DNA of 64,000 nt from Xanthomonas campestris pv. badrii (GCF_012848175.1 NZ_CP051651.1:3286001-3350000); one strand, 5' to 3'; shown: positions 37,892 through 47,790, counted from the stretch's first letter. Notes: generated by a model not told the origin, from the sequence alone. Program-made: numbers and translations.

Positions 37892-40612
37892 ATGCCGCAT
37901 CTTCGTCCTTTCCATCGCCTGACCTGCGCCATCGCCCTGGCGCTGTGCGCACCGGCGTTTGCAGAAAATCCCGACCTGCGCACAGCCACCACCACCCTGG
38001 ATTCGGTCAACGTGCAGGCCGCGCATGCCGCCGCGCCGGGTTCGCTCGACGAGCAACGCGTGTCCAGTAGCGTCAACAGCGTGTTGAGCAAGCAGCAGAT
38101 CGATGCCATTCCGTCCGGCGGCATTGCCGATGTGGTGGCGCACATGCCGGGGCTGTCGGCGTACAGCGACATGCATCTGGGCCAGGCCACCACCGGCGAG
38201 AACGCCTACGTCAGCATCCGCGGCATGGATGCGAGCTACAACGCCTACACGCTCAACGGCTTCGGCATGCCGGAAACCGACTCCTCCACCCGGGCCATTT
38301 CATTGAACATGCTCGCACCCTTCGGCATCCAGTCGGTGCAGGTGTCCAAATCGCCAACGCCGGACATGCCCGGCGACTCCATCGGCGGCGCGATCGACAT
38401 GCGGACACCCAACGCGTTCGATTTCGCGCAGGACGTGTATGCCAAGACCACCGCACGCGGCCAGCGCAACGACCTGGCCACGCATCTGGGCGGCAAGGAC
38501 AGCGGCGGCACCCTCCAGCAGGAACTGGCCTGGACGTTCGGCGACGCCCATGCGTTCGGCATTTACGCCTCTGCCTATTACGGCAAGAACAACACCATGG
38601 CGCAGGCACCGGCGCCCAACAGCAAGTACGTGCCGGCCGACCCCGCGCTTGCCAACGCCACCGACCTGCGCAATGTGGGGCCGTTGATCAGCACCCGCTA
38701 CAAGTACAGCCTCTACACCAGCCAGGTCGAACGCTATGGCGGCAACCTGTCGCTGGACTGGCAGGGCGACACCAGCGCGGTGTACGCACGCGCGATCTAT
38801 GGCAGCTACGGCGTCACCGGGCAGCAGGACCAGTCCAGCGCACGCCTGGAGACCTTCCGCAACCAGCCCACTGCCGTGCGCGGCGGCTACTTCAATACGC
38901 ACGACATCGACGAGACCCTGGCGACGCTGCAACTGGGCGGGCACACCACGCTGGACCGGCTGCGTTTCGACTACGGCAGTGCGTTCGGCCGCGGCACCCG
39001 CAGCCGGCCGGACTATGTGTCGGCCAGCCTGTATGGCTTCACGCCCGGCAGCTTCGCCTTCGATCTCAGCGACCCCACCTACCCGAGCATCGGACCAAGC
39101 TCCCAGGCGTTGAAGGACTTCTTCTACAACCTGGATTCGTCGCTGTTGTGGAAGGTGCAGGGCCACGATGCCGGCAGTCACGACAACCGCGTCAACCTGC
39201 ACACCGATATCACCTACCGCGTGGACGGGGATGTGCTGGACAGCGTCAAGGTCGGCCTGTCGGCCGATCACTCCGAGCGTGACGCATACGACCATCCGTT
39301 CTTCCACAAGGACGGCAACTTCGTCACCAATGGGCCGTATTTCGGCGGCCCCAACTATGCCTTTCCCACCGCCGGTGGCCCGCCGCTGAGCGCGATTCCT
39401 GGCCGCCTCACCTACAATGCCTTCGACGGCCACTACACCGGTGCGTTCAAGCTGCTGGACCGCCGCTGGATGCGCGCGCAGGCAGTGCCCTACAAGTACA
39501 TCGACGATCCGAATGGCGCCGGTACCTATACCGCCAACGACTACAACGCCAACACCACCTCCAGCACCGAGGCGATCACCTCGGGCTATGCGATGGCCGC
39601 ACTGCACTTCGGCGCGGTGAGCGTGCTGCCCGGCGTGCGCTATGAACTGACGCGGTATTCGGCCGACGCCTGGCAATCCAGCGGCGATGGCGCCAGCGGG
39701 CGCTTCGTCGGCAATGGCAGCACCTATGGGCAGGTGCTGCCCGGCGTCAGCCTCAACTATCGCCCGGATGCGCTCACGGTGTACCGCGCGTCGTTGCGTC
39801 GCAGTTTCAGCCGCCCGGCGTTCGGCCTGATTTCCGGGCAGACCGTGTACACCATCGACGACACGCAACGGGTGGTGGGCATCTCCAGACCCAATCCGGA
39901 CCTGCAGCCGAGCAAGGCCGACAATGCAGACCTGTCTGCCGAATTCTATGATCACCAGGGCGGCGTGCTGAGCGCCTCGACTTACTACAAGCGCATTACC
40001 GGCTTCGTGTATACCTCGCAGTCGGCCACCAGCAACGACAACACCCTCGGCGGCCTGGTACCCACCGGCACCACGTTCGAAAACGGCGTACCGGTGACCA
40101 TGCCGCAAAATGGCGGCACCGCAACGCTTTATGGCCTGGAGCTGGCAGCGAGCAAGCGCCTGCAGCAACTGCCCGGGCTGTGGAGCAATCTTGGCGTCAC
40201 CGCCAATGTCACCCTGCAGCACAGCGAAGCGGACAGCAGGCGCGCGGATCAACCGGAAAAGACTTGGTTGCCGCGTGCCCCGGAGCGCCTCTACAACCTG
40301 GACCTGTTCTACGACGACACGCATCTGCGTACCGACCTGAGCTACAACTACACCGGCCTGCAACTGCTGGGCCTCACCACCGACCGGCTCAATTACTACC
40401 TGCAGCCGGTGAAGTCGCTGGACTTCAACGCCACGTATCATCTGCCACACCATGTGGACGTGGGCGTATCGGCGAAAAACCTGCTCAACGTAGCCACTTT
40501 CTACGAAACCCAGGGCAAGTCCAAGCGCTACATGGCCTACGATCCCGGCGCCGACGGCGCCTATGTGCAGACCGGGCGGGTGTACATGCTGACGCTGGGC
40601 TACACCTACTGA
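37892..40612 (+). CDS. TonB-dependent outer-membrane receptor
   Basis: 906 residues: signal peptide (ending APAFAEN), plug domain (ISSVL-like VNSVLSKQQIDAIPSGGIADVV, VSIRGMDASYNAYTLNG), 22-strand barrel, and a C-terminal YMLTLGYTY ending in an aromatic residue. It imports a scarce substrate using TonB energy. It lies 138 bases after the PI-PLC-like gene, with AGTGAGTC before its ATG, so it probably takes up that enzyme's product (for example inositol phosphate). Substrate is inferred from context only. Confidence 0.92.
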   Translation: MPHLRPFHRLTCAIALALCAPAFAENPDLRTATTTLDSVNVQAAHAAAPGSLDEQRVSSSVNSVLSKQQIDAIPSGGIADVVAHMPGLSAYSDMHLGQATTGENAYVSIRGMDASYNAYTLNGFGMPETDSSTRAISLNMLAPFGIQSVQVSKSPTPDMPGDSIGGAIDMRTPNAFDFAQDVYAKTTARGQRNDLATHLGGKDSGGTLQQELAWTFGDAHAFGIYASAYYGKNNTMAQAPAPNSKYVPADPALANATDLRNVGPLISTRYKYSLYTSQVERYGGNLSLDWQGDTSAVYARAIYGSYGVTGQQDQSSARLETFRNQPTAVRGGYFNTHDIDETLATLQLGGHTTLDRLRFDYGSAFGRGTRSRPDYVSASLYGFTPGSFAFDLSDPTYPSIGPSSQALKDFFYNLDSSLLWKVQGHDAGSHDNRVNLHTDITYRVDGDVLDSVKVGLSADHSERDAYDHPFFHKDGNFVTNGPYFGGPNYAFPTAGGPPLSAIPGRLTYNAFDGHYTGAFKLLDRRWMRAQAVPYKYIDDPNGAGTYTANDYNANTTSSTEAITSGYAMAALHFGAVSVLPGVRYELTRYSADAWQSSGDGASGRFVGNGSTYGQVLPGVSLNYRPDALTVYRASLRRSFSRPAFGLISGQTVYTIDDTQRVVGISRPNPDLQPSKADNADLSAEFYDHQGGVLSASTYYKRITGFVYTSQSATSNDNTLGGLVPTGTTFENGVPVTMPQNGGTATLYGLELAASKRLQQLPGLWSNLGVTANVTLQHSEADSRRADQPEKTWLPRAPERLYNLDLFYDDTHLRTDLSYNYTGLQLLGLTTDRLNYYLQPVKSLDFNATYHLPHHVDVGVSAKNLLNVATFYETQGKSKRYMAYDPGADGAYVQTGRVYMLTLGYTY

Positions 40613-40919
40613 GGGCAACGGGACGGCGACGCCCGAGCGGCGTTCCTCGCTAGTGCGGGAACGCTGCTGCATGGCTACTGGTTGGGCGCAGCTGCGTTCG
40701 CCATAAAGATGACGCAGGCACGCCGCCCGGCCGGGTCGCGCGTGCGAAGGCCTGCGCCGTGTGGCGTCCTGACGTATGAAACGTCGGGCCAGAGAACTCG
40801 CGCTGAGCGGATGCGTGGTCTTGCGCTGTCACGCAGTCAATGCGCGCAGGGTGCCGCCAGTCAGTCCGCGTGCAGCCATTTCACACGGAAAACGCAGCCG
40901 GCTGCGGCAAGGTGCGCCC
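40613..40919. other. Intergenic receptor / L,D-transpeptidase, nothing clear
   Basis: 307 bases. The frame of the transpeptidase gene is open upstream to 40776 but the sequence there is Arg-rich and not signal-peptide-like. No strong promoter or terminator is visible. Confidence 0.4.
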
Positions 40920-41918
40920 ATGCATCTTCTGGACCTGCCCATGCCACCTTGCTCTTACGCTCGTGTCTGCTTGCTCGCCCTGGCGCTCGGCGCTTCATTG
41001 CCGGCGCTGGCACAGCAGGCGCCGCAAGCTTTGCCCGCCACTACTGCGACGCCTGCGGCGAAGGCCGTTCAAACCGGTCCGCGTTCGGACCTGCACGCGC
41101 AGGTACTGCTCGATCGTGCGCATTTTTCGCCCGGCCAGATCGATGGCGAGCGCGGCTCCAACCAGAAGCGTGCGGTCTCCGGGTTCCAGGCAGCGCACGA
41201 CATCAAGGTCACCGGCGAACTGGATGACGCCACCTGGCAAGCATTGCAGGCCGACACCACACCGGCGCTGGTGCAATACACCTTGACCGACGCCGATGTC
41301 GCCGGGCCGTTCCAGCCGATTCCCAAAGGCCCGGCCGAGCAGGCCAAGCTGTCCGCGCTGGGCTATACGTCGGTCGATGAAGCATTGGGCGAGCGCTTCC
41401 ACGCCGCTCCTGCATTGCTGCGCCAACTCAATCCGGGCGTGGACCTGGGCAAGGCCGGCGGCGTGATCCAGGTGCCCAACATCGATGGCGTTGCGCCGCT
41501 GGCCAAACCGGCCAAGCTGGTGGTGGACAAGTCCGACTCGACGCTGCGGCTGTTTGACGCAAACGACAAAGTGTATGCGCAGTTCCCGGTGTCTTCCGGC
41601 AGCAAGCACGACCCGCTGCCGATCGGCCGCTGGAAGATCCTCGGCATCTCGCGCGATCCGGTGTTCAAGTACAACCCCAAGCTGTTCTGGGATGCCAAGA
41701 AGAGCGACAAGAAGGCCACGCTTCCGGCAGGTCCGAACAACCCGGTCGGCCGGGTGTGGATCGACCTGTCCAAACCGCATTACGGCCTGCACGGCACGCC
41801 CGAACCCGGCCATGTCGGTAAGACCGAATCACACGGCTGTGTGCGCCTGACCAACTGGGACGTGGTGAACCTGGCCAGCGTGGTGGGCCCATCGGTGCCG
41901 GTGGTGATGCAGGAGTAG
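40920..41918 (+). CDS. L,D-transpeptidase (YkuD) with peptidoglycan-binding domain
   Basis: 332 residues. Signal peptide (ending LPALAQQ), a peptidoglycan-binding helix bundle (AQVLLDRAHFSPGQIDG...GFQAAHDIKVTGELDD), a linker, and the YkuD domain with HGTPEPGHVGKTESHGCVRL carrying the catalytic Cys. It makes 3-3 cross-links in peptidoglycan or attaches proteins to it. The start at MHLL follows AAGG weakly; ATG 40941 is an alternative. The M23 peptidase follows two bases after its stop. Confidence 0.9.
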   Translation: MHLLDLPMPPCSYARVCLLALALGASLPALAQQAPQALPATTATPAAKAVQTGPRSDLHAQVLLDRAHFSPGQIDGERGSNQKRAVSGFQAAHDIKVTGELDDATWQALQADTTPALVQYTLTDADVAGPFQPIPKGPAEQAKLSALGYTSVDEALGERFHAAPALLRQLNPGVDLGKAGGVIQVPNIDGVAPLAKPAKLVVDKSDSTLRLFDANDKVYAQFPVSSGSKHDPLPIGRWKILGISRDPVFKYNPKLFWDAKKSDKKATLPAGPNNPVGRVWIDLSKPHYGLHGTPEPGHVGKTESHGCVRLTNWDVVNLASVVGPSVPVVMQE

Positions 41919-41920
41919 CC

Positions 41921-42631
41921 ATGAAGCTGCTGATGATCCTGATCGCGGGTGTGGCGATCGGCGCCGGTGGTTACTGGTGGCTGGAACGTCATGCACCGGA
42001 AGCGAAGGTACCGCCGGCCGCGAGCACGGTTGTACCGCCGTCTACCGGGATGGACCTCGCCGTGGCGCCGTCACCTGCAGCGCCGGAGACAATGCCTGCG
42101 ACTCCTGTACCTGCGAGTACGACACCAGCGGTCGCCGCGGCGTCGGCTACACCCGCTCCCGCTCCGGTGACAGATACGTCGGCGACAACGGCCGGCTTGC
42201 TGATTCCGGTACAGGGCGTCGGCAGCAACCAGCTGCAGGACACCTTTACCGATGCACGCAGCGAAGGCCGTGTGCACGATGCGATCGATATCCTGGCCCC
42301 CTCCGGCACACCGGTCCTGGCTGTGGCCGATGGCACGGTCGAAAAGCTGTTCACCAGCGAGCGCGGCGGCCTGACCGTGTATCAGTTCGAGCCCGGCGGC
42401 ACCTATTGCTACTACTACGCGCACCTGGAGCGCTACGCCGACGGCCTGACAGAGAAGCAAACGATCAAGCGCGGCCAGGTCATCGGCTATGTCGGCAGCA
42501 CCGGCAACGCCAATCCGGCCGCACCGCATCTGCATTTCGAAATCCATCGGCTCGGGCCGGAAAAACAGTGGTGGAAGGGCGAGGCATTGAATCCCTATCC
42601 GGTATTGCATGGCGACCAAGCGTTACCGTGA
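41921..42631 (+). CDS. M23 peptidase (LytM-type)
   Basis: 236 residues. One N-terminal membrane helix (LMILIAGVAIGAGGYWWL) anchors it; a Pro/Ala/Thr-rich linker of ~60 residues leads to the M23 domain. Zinc residues are in HDAIDILAPSGTPV and HLHFEIHRLG. It cuts peptidoglycan peptide bridges. It is directly coupled to the L,D-transpeptidase, so cross-link cutting and making are co-produced. Confidence 0.9.
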   Translation: MKLLMILIAGVAIGAGGYWWLERHAPEAKVPPAASTVVPPSTGMDLAVAPSPAAPETMPATPVPASTTPAVAAASATPAPAPVTDTSATTAGLLIPVQGVGSNQLQDTFTDARSEGRVHDAIDILAPSGTPVLAVADGTVEKLFTSERGGLTVYQFEPGGTYCYYYAHLERYADGLTEKQTIKRGQVIGYVGSTGNANPAAPHLHFEIHRLGPEKQWWKGEALNPYPVLHGDQALP

Positions 42632-42794
42632 GATCGTAAATACCTATTGACTCCCAAACGCTTTGATCGCAAGACCGATGCGAAGTCTTGTAATGCACGA
42701 TTTTTGAAGCGCATTCTTACCGGGCCCTCCTACGTTCCGGTGCCAAACCGCTCGGTCATACCGAGCAGTCCCTGAGCAAATGGCTTCAGCTCAT

Positions 42795-43289
42795 CTACGT
42801 TGCAGGAGGACTCGGTGTTCGCCCCTTGTTGATCGTGATGGTCTGGATGTACTCGCCATTTGCCCCATACACGACCACGATACGAACGTAAGCGTCGTCA
42901 TAGACAACCTGGCTACTGCAAGGACAGGTCGCAGAAGCGGTCACCATCCCCAGTGGTTTTGCATTCGCATCATCGACTACAACCATCGGTGTCTCAGCAG
43001 CCGAGCCAAGCGGAAGCTGCTGCTGGGCACCAGGAGTTACCACAATGACTGTCAGCACCTCATCTTTTAATGAATTGATTTGAACATATTTCAACCCATC
43101 CTTTTCAAAAGAATAAACCTTGAACAAAGGCGACAGACTGATATTCTTTCCACCCGCTGGAATTTTCTCACCCATCCCACGAATCAGATTGGCGGGGTCT
43201 AGGCTTTTCTCTGCAGCACTGGCTTGATTTGGATTTGCAGCCTGGAACGCCACTGCAATGAGCAACAGACACCGAAGCTGGCTTAGCAT
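42795..43289 (-). CDS. Exported protein of unknown function
   Basis: 164 residues with a signal peptide (MLSQLRCLLLIAVAF to about ASA). The mature part is beta-rich and contains a CPCS pair and a repeated VVV motif (SQVVYDDAYVRIVVVYGANG). I do not recognise a family. GC content and codon use are lower than neighbouring genes, and it lies beside a very AT-rich stretch, which suggests recent acquisition. AAGGAG precedes the ATG. Confidence 0.65.
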   Translation of the reverse strand: MLSQLRCLLLIAVAFQAANPNQASAAEKSLDPANLIRGMGEKIPAGGKNISLSPLFKVYSFEKDGLKYVQINSLKDEVLTVIVVTPGAQQQLPLGSAAETPMVVVDDANAKPLGMVTASATCPCSSQVVYDDAYVRIVVVYGANGEYIQTITINKGRTPSPPAT

Positions 43290-43592
43290 ATAATCTCCTT
43301 GTCCGAACCGAAATAGCGGTAAAAATCTAGGGCAACAAGACAGCCAGCGCAAGTGCCGCTCGCCGTAAACTCAATCACTCCAATCTCAGCCGATAAATAT
43401 AATTAAATTTACATACCCCTTATGCAAAGAGCCTCAGCAGCACAATCCGCGGCTTGCAACGATTGAAATAATTCGCGTCACTCGAAAAAATATTTTTCGC
43501 AAAAATTCACAATAAATAATTTATTTTGATTGACAGAACTTGCTAATCTTTAGCGCTTTTCCATTCGAGGCAATGACTGACAGGAAGCGATG
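43290..43592. other. AT-rich intergenic stretch
   Basis: About 300 bases. Positions 43375-43560 are strongly AT-rich (for example AAATATTTTTCGCAAAAA near 43490 and AATAATTTATTTTGATTG near 43516), in sharp contrast to the rest of the window. No gene is seen. It may be foreign DNA or an H-NS-type silenced promoter for the gene at 42795. Confidence 0.6.
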
Positions 43593-44354
43593 CTAGATCA
43601 ACATTCCGCCAGAGACTTCAATGCGCTGCGCATTGATCCAGCCGGTGCCCGGCGCCAGCAATGCCGCCACCACCGGGCCGATATCGTCCGGCAAGCCGGG
43701 ACGGCCCAGCGCGGTCACCGAGGCCACCATCGCGTTGATCTGCGCGTTGTCGCGCACGCTGCCGCCATTGAAGTCGGTTTCGATGGCGCCCGGTGCCAGC
43801 GTGTTGGCGCGTATGCCACGCGCACCCAATTCCTTCGCCAGGTAGCGGGTGAACACTTCCACCCCGCCCTTCATCATCGCGTAGGCCGACGACCCCGGTA
43901 GCGCAAAGCGCGCAAGCCCGCTGGAGACGTTGAGAATGCGTCCGCCATCGGCGATCAGCGGCAACAGTATCTGGGTCAGGAAATACGGCCCCTTCAGATG
44001 GAGATTGACCAGCGCGTCGAACTGCGCAGGCGTGGTGTCGGCAATGGCCGCATGCAGGCCGGTACCGGCGTTGTTGACCAGTGCATCGAACTGCGTGCGG
44101 CCCCAACCGGCCAGCACGTCCTTCAGCTGCGCAGCAAACGCGGCGAAGGTCTCGGCCTCCGCCACATCCAGCTGGATGGCCTGCGCGCGGCGCCCCAACG
44201 CCTGGATCTGCGCAACCACCTCGGCCGCTTCCGTGGCCTGACTGCGGTAGGTCAGCACGATATCGCTGCCCGCCGCAGCGAGCGCGAGTGCGGCGTTGCG
44301 GCCCAGGCCGCGGCTGCCGCCGGTGATCACGGTGATGGGGGTAGTGGTGGACAT
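43593..44354 (-). CDS. Short-chain dehydrogenase/reductase
   Basis: 253 residues: NADP motif TGGSRGLGRNAAL, NNAG, catalytic S in LNVSSGLA and YAMMK. The C-terminal SGGML is typical of FabG-like reductases. It is divergent from a LysR-type gene that starts 99 bases away and probably controls it. Substrate unknown. Confidence 0.9.
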   Translation of the reverse strand: MSTTTPITVITGGSRGLGRNAALALAAAGSDIVLTYRSQATEAAEVVAQIQALGRRAQAIQLDVAEAETFAAFAAQLKDVLAGWGRTQFDALVNNAGTGLHAAIADTTPAQFDALVNLHLKGPYFLTQILLPLIADGGRILNVSSGLARFALPGSSAYAMMKGGVEVFTRYLAKELGARGIRANTLAPGAIETDFNGGSVRDNAQINAMVASVTALGRPGLPDDIGPVVAALLAPGTGWINAQRIEVSGGMLI

Positions 44355-44453
44355 GGAAGTGCTCCGTCGGTAAGTCCCTGCAGCCTATTGCGCTTGCTGT
44401 GGCACATAAATCGGCTCACGCTGATTGCACCGTTCAAGATAATCGACCAATCG

Positions 44454-45365
44454 ATGGACACCATGGAATCGCTACGCGCTTTCCTGCGCGTGGCCGAACT
44501 CGGCAGCTTCACCCAGGCAGCCGAAACGCTGGGGTTGCCGAAGGCAAGCGTGTCGACCGCCGTGCAACGGCTGGAAGCCTCGCTAGGCACCCAGCTCCTG
44601 CATCGCACCACACGGCGCGTGCAACTCACCGGCGATGGCAGCGCGTTCTACCAGCGCAGCCGCGATCTGCTGGACGACATGGACGAGCTGCAAGGCATGT
44701 TTCAGCGCGAGCGCGGCCAGTTGCGCGGTCGGTTGCGGGTGGATATGTCGGCCGGCATCGCACGCAATTTCGTGATTCCGGCCCTGCCCGCGTTTCTCGC
44801 GCAGCACCCGCAGCTGGAGGTAGAGATCAGCGGCACCGACCGCCGCGTGGACGTGGTGCGCGAAGGCTTCGATTGCGTGCTGCGGGTCGGCACGCTGGAA
44901 GACACCAGCCTGGTCGCGCGTCCGCTGGGCGCGTTCCGGATCGTCAGCTGTGCCAGCGCCGGGTATCTCGCCCTTCGCGGTACACCGCAGTGCCTGGACG
45001 ATCTGGCCCGGCACGATCTGGTGCACTACGTGCCAACGCTGGGGCAACGCTCGCCGGGCTTCGAATACCACGATGGTCAGGCCTACCGGTTGCTGCCGAT
45101 GCGTGGGCCGGTCACGGTGAACAACGGCGATGGCTATCTTGCCGCGGCGCTGGCCGGGCTTGGCATCATCCAGGCTCCGGCCAGCCCGCTGCGCCCACAT
45201 CTGGATAGCGGTGCATTGGTGGAGATCCTGCCCGAACTGGCTGCCGACCCAATGCCGGTCACCCTGCTGTATGCGCAGCGCCGTCATCTCCCGCAGCGCG
45301 TGCGTGCCTTCATGGACTGGGTGGCGGAGGTGATGGCACCGCATCTGCAGCCGCTGGTGCCTTGA
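44454..45365 (+). CDS. LysR-type regulator
   Basis: 303 residues. The winged helix is at the N-terminus (MDTMESLRAFLRVAELGSFT, LPKASVSTAVQRLEASLG), followed by the effector-binding domain (LRVDMSAGIARNFVIPALPAFLAQHP). It is of the AaeR/DmlR-like group with the same start. The upstream open frame overlaps the SDR gene and is not part of it. It probably regulates the divergent SDR. Confidence 0.92.
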   Translation: MDTMESLRAFLRVAELGSFTQAAETLGLPKASVSTAVQRLEASLGTQLLHRTTRRVQLTGDGSAFYQRSRDLLDDMDELQGMFQRERGQLRGRLRVDMSAGIARNFVIPALPAFLAQHPQLEVEISGTDRRVDVVREGFDCVLRVGTLEDTSLVARPLGAFRIVSCASAGYLALRGTPQCLDDLARHDLVHYVPTLGQRSPGFEYHDGQAYRLLPMRGPVTVNNGDGYLAAALAGLGIIQAPASPLRPHLDSGALVEILPELAADPMPVTLLYAQRRHLPQRVRAFMDWVAEVMAPHLQPLVP

Positions 45366-45450
45366 ACGACTGTCATGCGTGCGCGCGGCAACAGCGCAGG
45401 CCAACAAAACAGCACAGGCCTCCTCGGCAGGACGCCTGTGCCGGTTTCAC

Positions 45451-45477
45451 GCATCGGGCGTCACAGACGCCCGATGC
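45451..45477. terminator. Hairpin between lysR-type gene and siderophore receptor
   Basis: An 11-bp perfect stem (GCATCGGGCGT / ACGCCCGATGC) with CACAG loop, between two converging genes. No long U run; a probable terminator. Confidence 0.5.
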
Positions 45478-45486
45478 CGTGTTTCC

Positions 45487-47670
45487 TCAGAACGTGTAGT
45501 TGAAGGTCAGCATGCCGTTGCGCGAGGCGCCCCATGCGCCATAGCCACCGTTGAACTGCGCGTAGTAGCGCTTGTCGAGCAGGTTATCGACGTTCAGCTG
45601 CACCGAGAACTGCGGCGACAGGCGATAGCGCGCGAATGCGCTGACCAAGGCGTAGGCACTTTGCTGGAAGGTGCCGTACATCGGGTCCACGTAGTAAGAG
45701 CGGTTCTGCCAGTTGACGCCGCCACCCACGGTCAGGTCGCTCCACGCACCTTGCGGGGTGTAGCTATTGAACAGCTTGAGGGTGGTGCGCGGCAGATGGG
45801 TGTTGATCGAGGTGCCGCTGTCGTCGCGCGCGGTGTAGTGGGAGGCACCGAAGGTGGCATTCCAGCCCTGGGTCAGGCGCCCGGACACCTCGAAATCGAA
45901 GCCTTCGCTGACCACGCCGTTGGCGGCCACGAACGCGGACTCGCTGCTGCCCGGCACAAAGCCGCCGGTGGCCACACCCAGGTTGTCCTGCTCGATGCGG
46001 AACAAGGCAAGCGAAGCATTGAGCTGATCATCGAACCACGCGGCCTTGACGCCGGCTTCGTAGCCCTTTCCGCTCAGCGGATCCAGGTAGCCGCCGTTGG
46101 CATCGCGCAAGGTCTGCGGGTTGAAGATTTCGGTGTAGCTGACGTAGGTCGACCACACATCATCGATGGCGTAGACCAGACCGGCGTACGGGGTGACTTC
46201 GGTCTGGCTATCGGAGAACGGCACTAGCCCCTGCGCCGCATCGGCGTTGCCGCCATCGATCTGCCAATCGGTATAGCGCGCGCCCACCAGCAGCGTCAGT
46301 GGATCGGCCAGCGAGAAGCGTGCGGCCACGTAGGCGGCCTTCTGCTTGATGGTGCCTTCGCTCTGCACCGTGCGCGGGCTCCAGTTCGGCTCGGGATAGG
46401 CACCATTCCAGCCGAAATAGCTGGTCAGCGGCGCCGGAAAGTCGAAGGTGCCGTTGTTGACGTACTCGCGGCGGTTGTAGCTGGCGCCGGCCACCAACTG
46501 ATGCTCGCGCCCGAACAGCTGGAACGGACCTTCCGCATAGACATCGGCGCCATCGGCCTTGCGCTCGGTCTGGTAGTTGCCCGAATAAGGCACCACGCCG
46601 CCGCCAGTGGCACGGTCGAAACCGAAGATCGTGTAGAACGGATAGAACAGGTGGTTGGCCGCTTCGGTCTTCTCGTGGCTCACATTGGCCTTCAGCAACC
46701 AGCCGCTGTCGAAGCTCTGCTGCAGGCTGGCGAAGGTGCGCTGCAGGCGCGTGTCCCAGAACGTCCAGTCGGCGGCCGGGTTGAACGAACGCTCGTAGTT
46801 GGTGCGGGTGCCATCGCTGAAGAACAGCGGGAAACCGCCCCAGGTGACATCGTCCGATTCCTTCTTCTGGTATTCGTAGCCCACGCTCAGCAAGGTGCTG
46901 TCGGTGAGGTCGGCGTCGATGATCGCCGAGCCGATCTTCTTGCGCAGGTTGTAGCGATCCATGTCCGATTCGCCGTCCTGGTAGACGCCGATCACGCGCG
47001 CACGCACGGTGCCTTCAGGGCTCAGCGGCACGGTGACATCGGCCACGCTGCGGGTCTTGTTGAAGTCGCCGCCGCCCACCGACACGGTGCCGGTGAAGTC
47101 GCGGCTCACTGCATGCTTGCGCACCAGATTGATCGACGCCGACGGGTTGCCCGAGCCGGTCAACAACCCGGTCGCACCGCGCACCACTTCCACGCGGTCG
47201 TACAACGCCACGTCCAGCGCCGAATCGCCGTAGCTCCAGGCCTGTTCCATGTACGCCGGAATGCCGTCGAACTGGTAGTTGTCGATGTAGAAACCACGCG
47301 CGTAGAACTCCAGCCGCTCGCTGTCGCTCTGCGCGACCGAAATGCCGGAGACGTTGTTGAGTACGTCGGTGATGCTCTGCAGGTTCTGGTCGTCCATGCG
47401 CTCGCGCGTGACCACCGTGACCGACTGCGGAATCTCGCGCAGCGACAGGTTCATGCGCGTGCCGGCGGTGGTCTTTTCCACCGTGTAGCCCTTGGCCTGC
47501 TCGCCCTGCACATTGAGCCGATCCAGGGTGGTGACCTCCGCATCGCCGGCCAGCGTTTCGGCCAACGCCTGCCCTGCCGACAGGGTGCACAGCGCGGCGA
47601 TCACCGCATGCGACAGCGCGCGTGGGCGCAGCGCAATGGGAAGGAGACGCATTACGGTAGGACGATTCAT
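45487..47670 (-). CDS. TonB-dependent siderophore receptor (FpvA/FhuE type)
   Basis: 727 residues. Signal sequence within the first ~45 residues (ALCTLSAGQALAE), plug domain (SLREIPQSVTVVTRERMDDQN, VYDRVEVVRGATGLLTGSGNPSASIN-type motif, here GATGLLTGSGNPSASINLV), barrel, and a terminal LTFNYTF. The GSGNPSASINLVRK stretch is typical of ferric-siderophore receptors. The ATG at 47670 is followed 18 bases later by another in-frame ATG (47652); the frame is open further upstream. A Fur-box-like element lies ~110 bases upstream. Confidence 0.92.
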   Translation of the reverse strand: MNRPTVMRLLPIALRPRALSHAVIAALCTLSAGQALAETLAGDAEVTTLDRLNVQGEQAKGYTVEKTTAGTRMNLSLREIPQSVTVVTRERMDDQNLQSITDVLNNVSGISVAQSDSERLEFYARGFYIDNYQFDGIPAYMEQAWSYGDSALDVALYDRVEVVRGATGLLTGSGNPSASINLVRKHAVSRDFTGTVSVGGGDFNKTRSVADVTVPLSPEGTVRARVIGVYQDGESDMDRYNLRKKIGSAIIDADLTDSTLLSVGYEYQKKESDDVTWGGFPLFFSDGTRTNYERSFNPAADWTFWDTRLQRTFASLQQSFDSGWLLKANVSHEKTEAANHLFYPFYTIFGFDRATGGGVVPYSGNYQTERKADGADVYAEGPFQLFGREHQLVAGASYNRREYVNNGTFDFPAPLTSYFGWNGAYPEPNWSPRTVQSEGTIKQKAAYVAARFSLADPLTLLVGARYTDWQIDGGNADAAQGLVPFSDSQTEVTPYAGLVYAIDDVWSTYVSYTEIFNPQTLRDANGGYLDPLSGKGYEAGVKAAWFDDQLNASLALFRIEQDNLGVATGGFVPGSSESAFVAANGVVSEGFDFEVSGRLTQGWNATFGASHYTARDDSGTSINTHLPRTTLKLFNSYTPQGAWSDLTVGGGVNWQNRSYYVDPMYGTFQQSAYALVSAFARYRLSPQFSVQLNVDNLLDKRYYAQFNGGYGAWGASRNGMLTFNYTF

Positions 47671-47770
47671 CACAACTCCGGCACAGACAGTCGAGGGCAC
47701 CATCACGGCAGTGCCGGACGGCGAACAAAGGGGGGAGGACGCACCACGCAAGCGCGGCAGCGCACCATTT

Positions 47771-47790
47771 TAATGGGAATGATTCACATT
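47771..47790. promoter_or_regulatory. Fur-box-like element
   Basis: TAATGGGAATGATTCACATT is a partial match to the Fur consensus (GATAATGATAATCATTATC) and sits about 100 bases before the siderophore receptor start in an AT-rich promoter region. The match is loose. Confidence 0.45.

Noticed and set aside
42750..42766. Terminator at GCTCGGT-CAT-ACCGAGC
   Set aside because: Only a 7-bp stem without U run; too weak to call.
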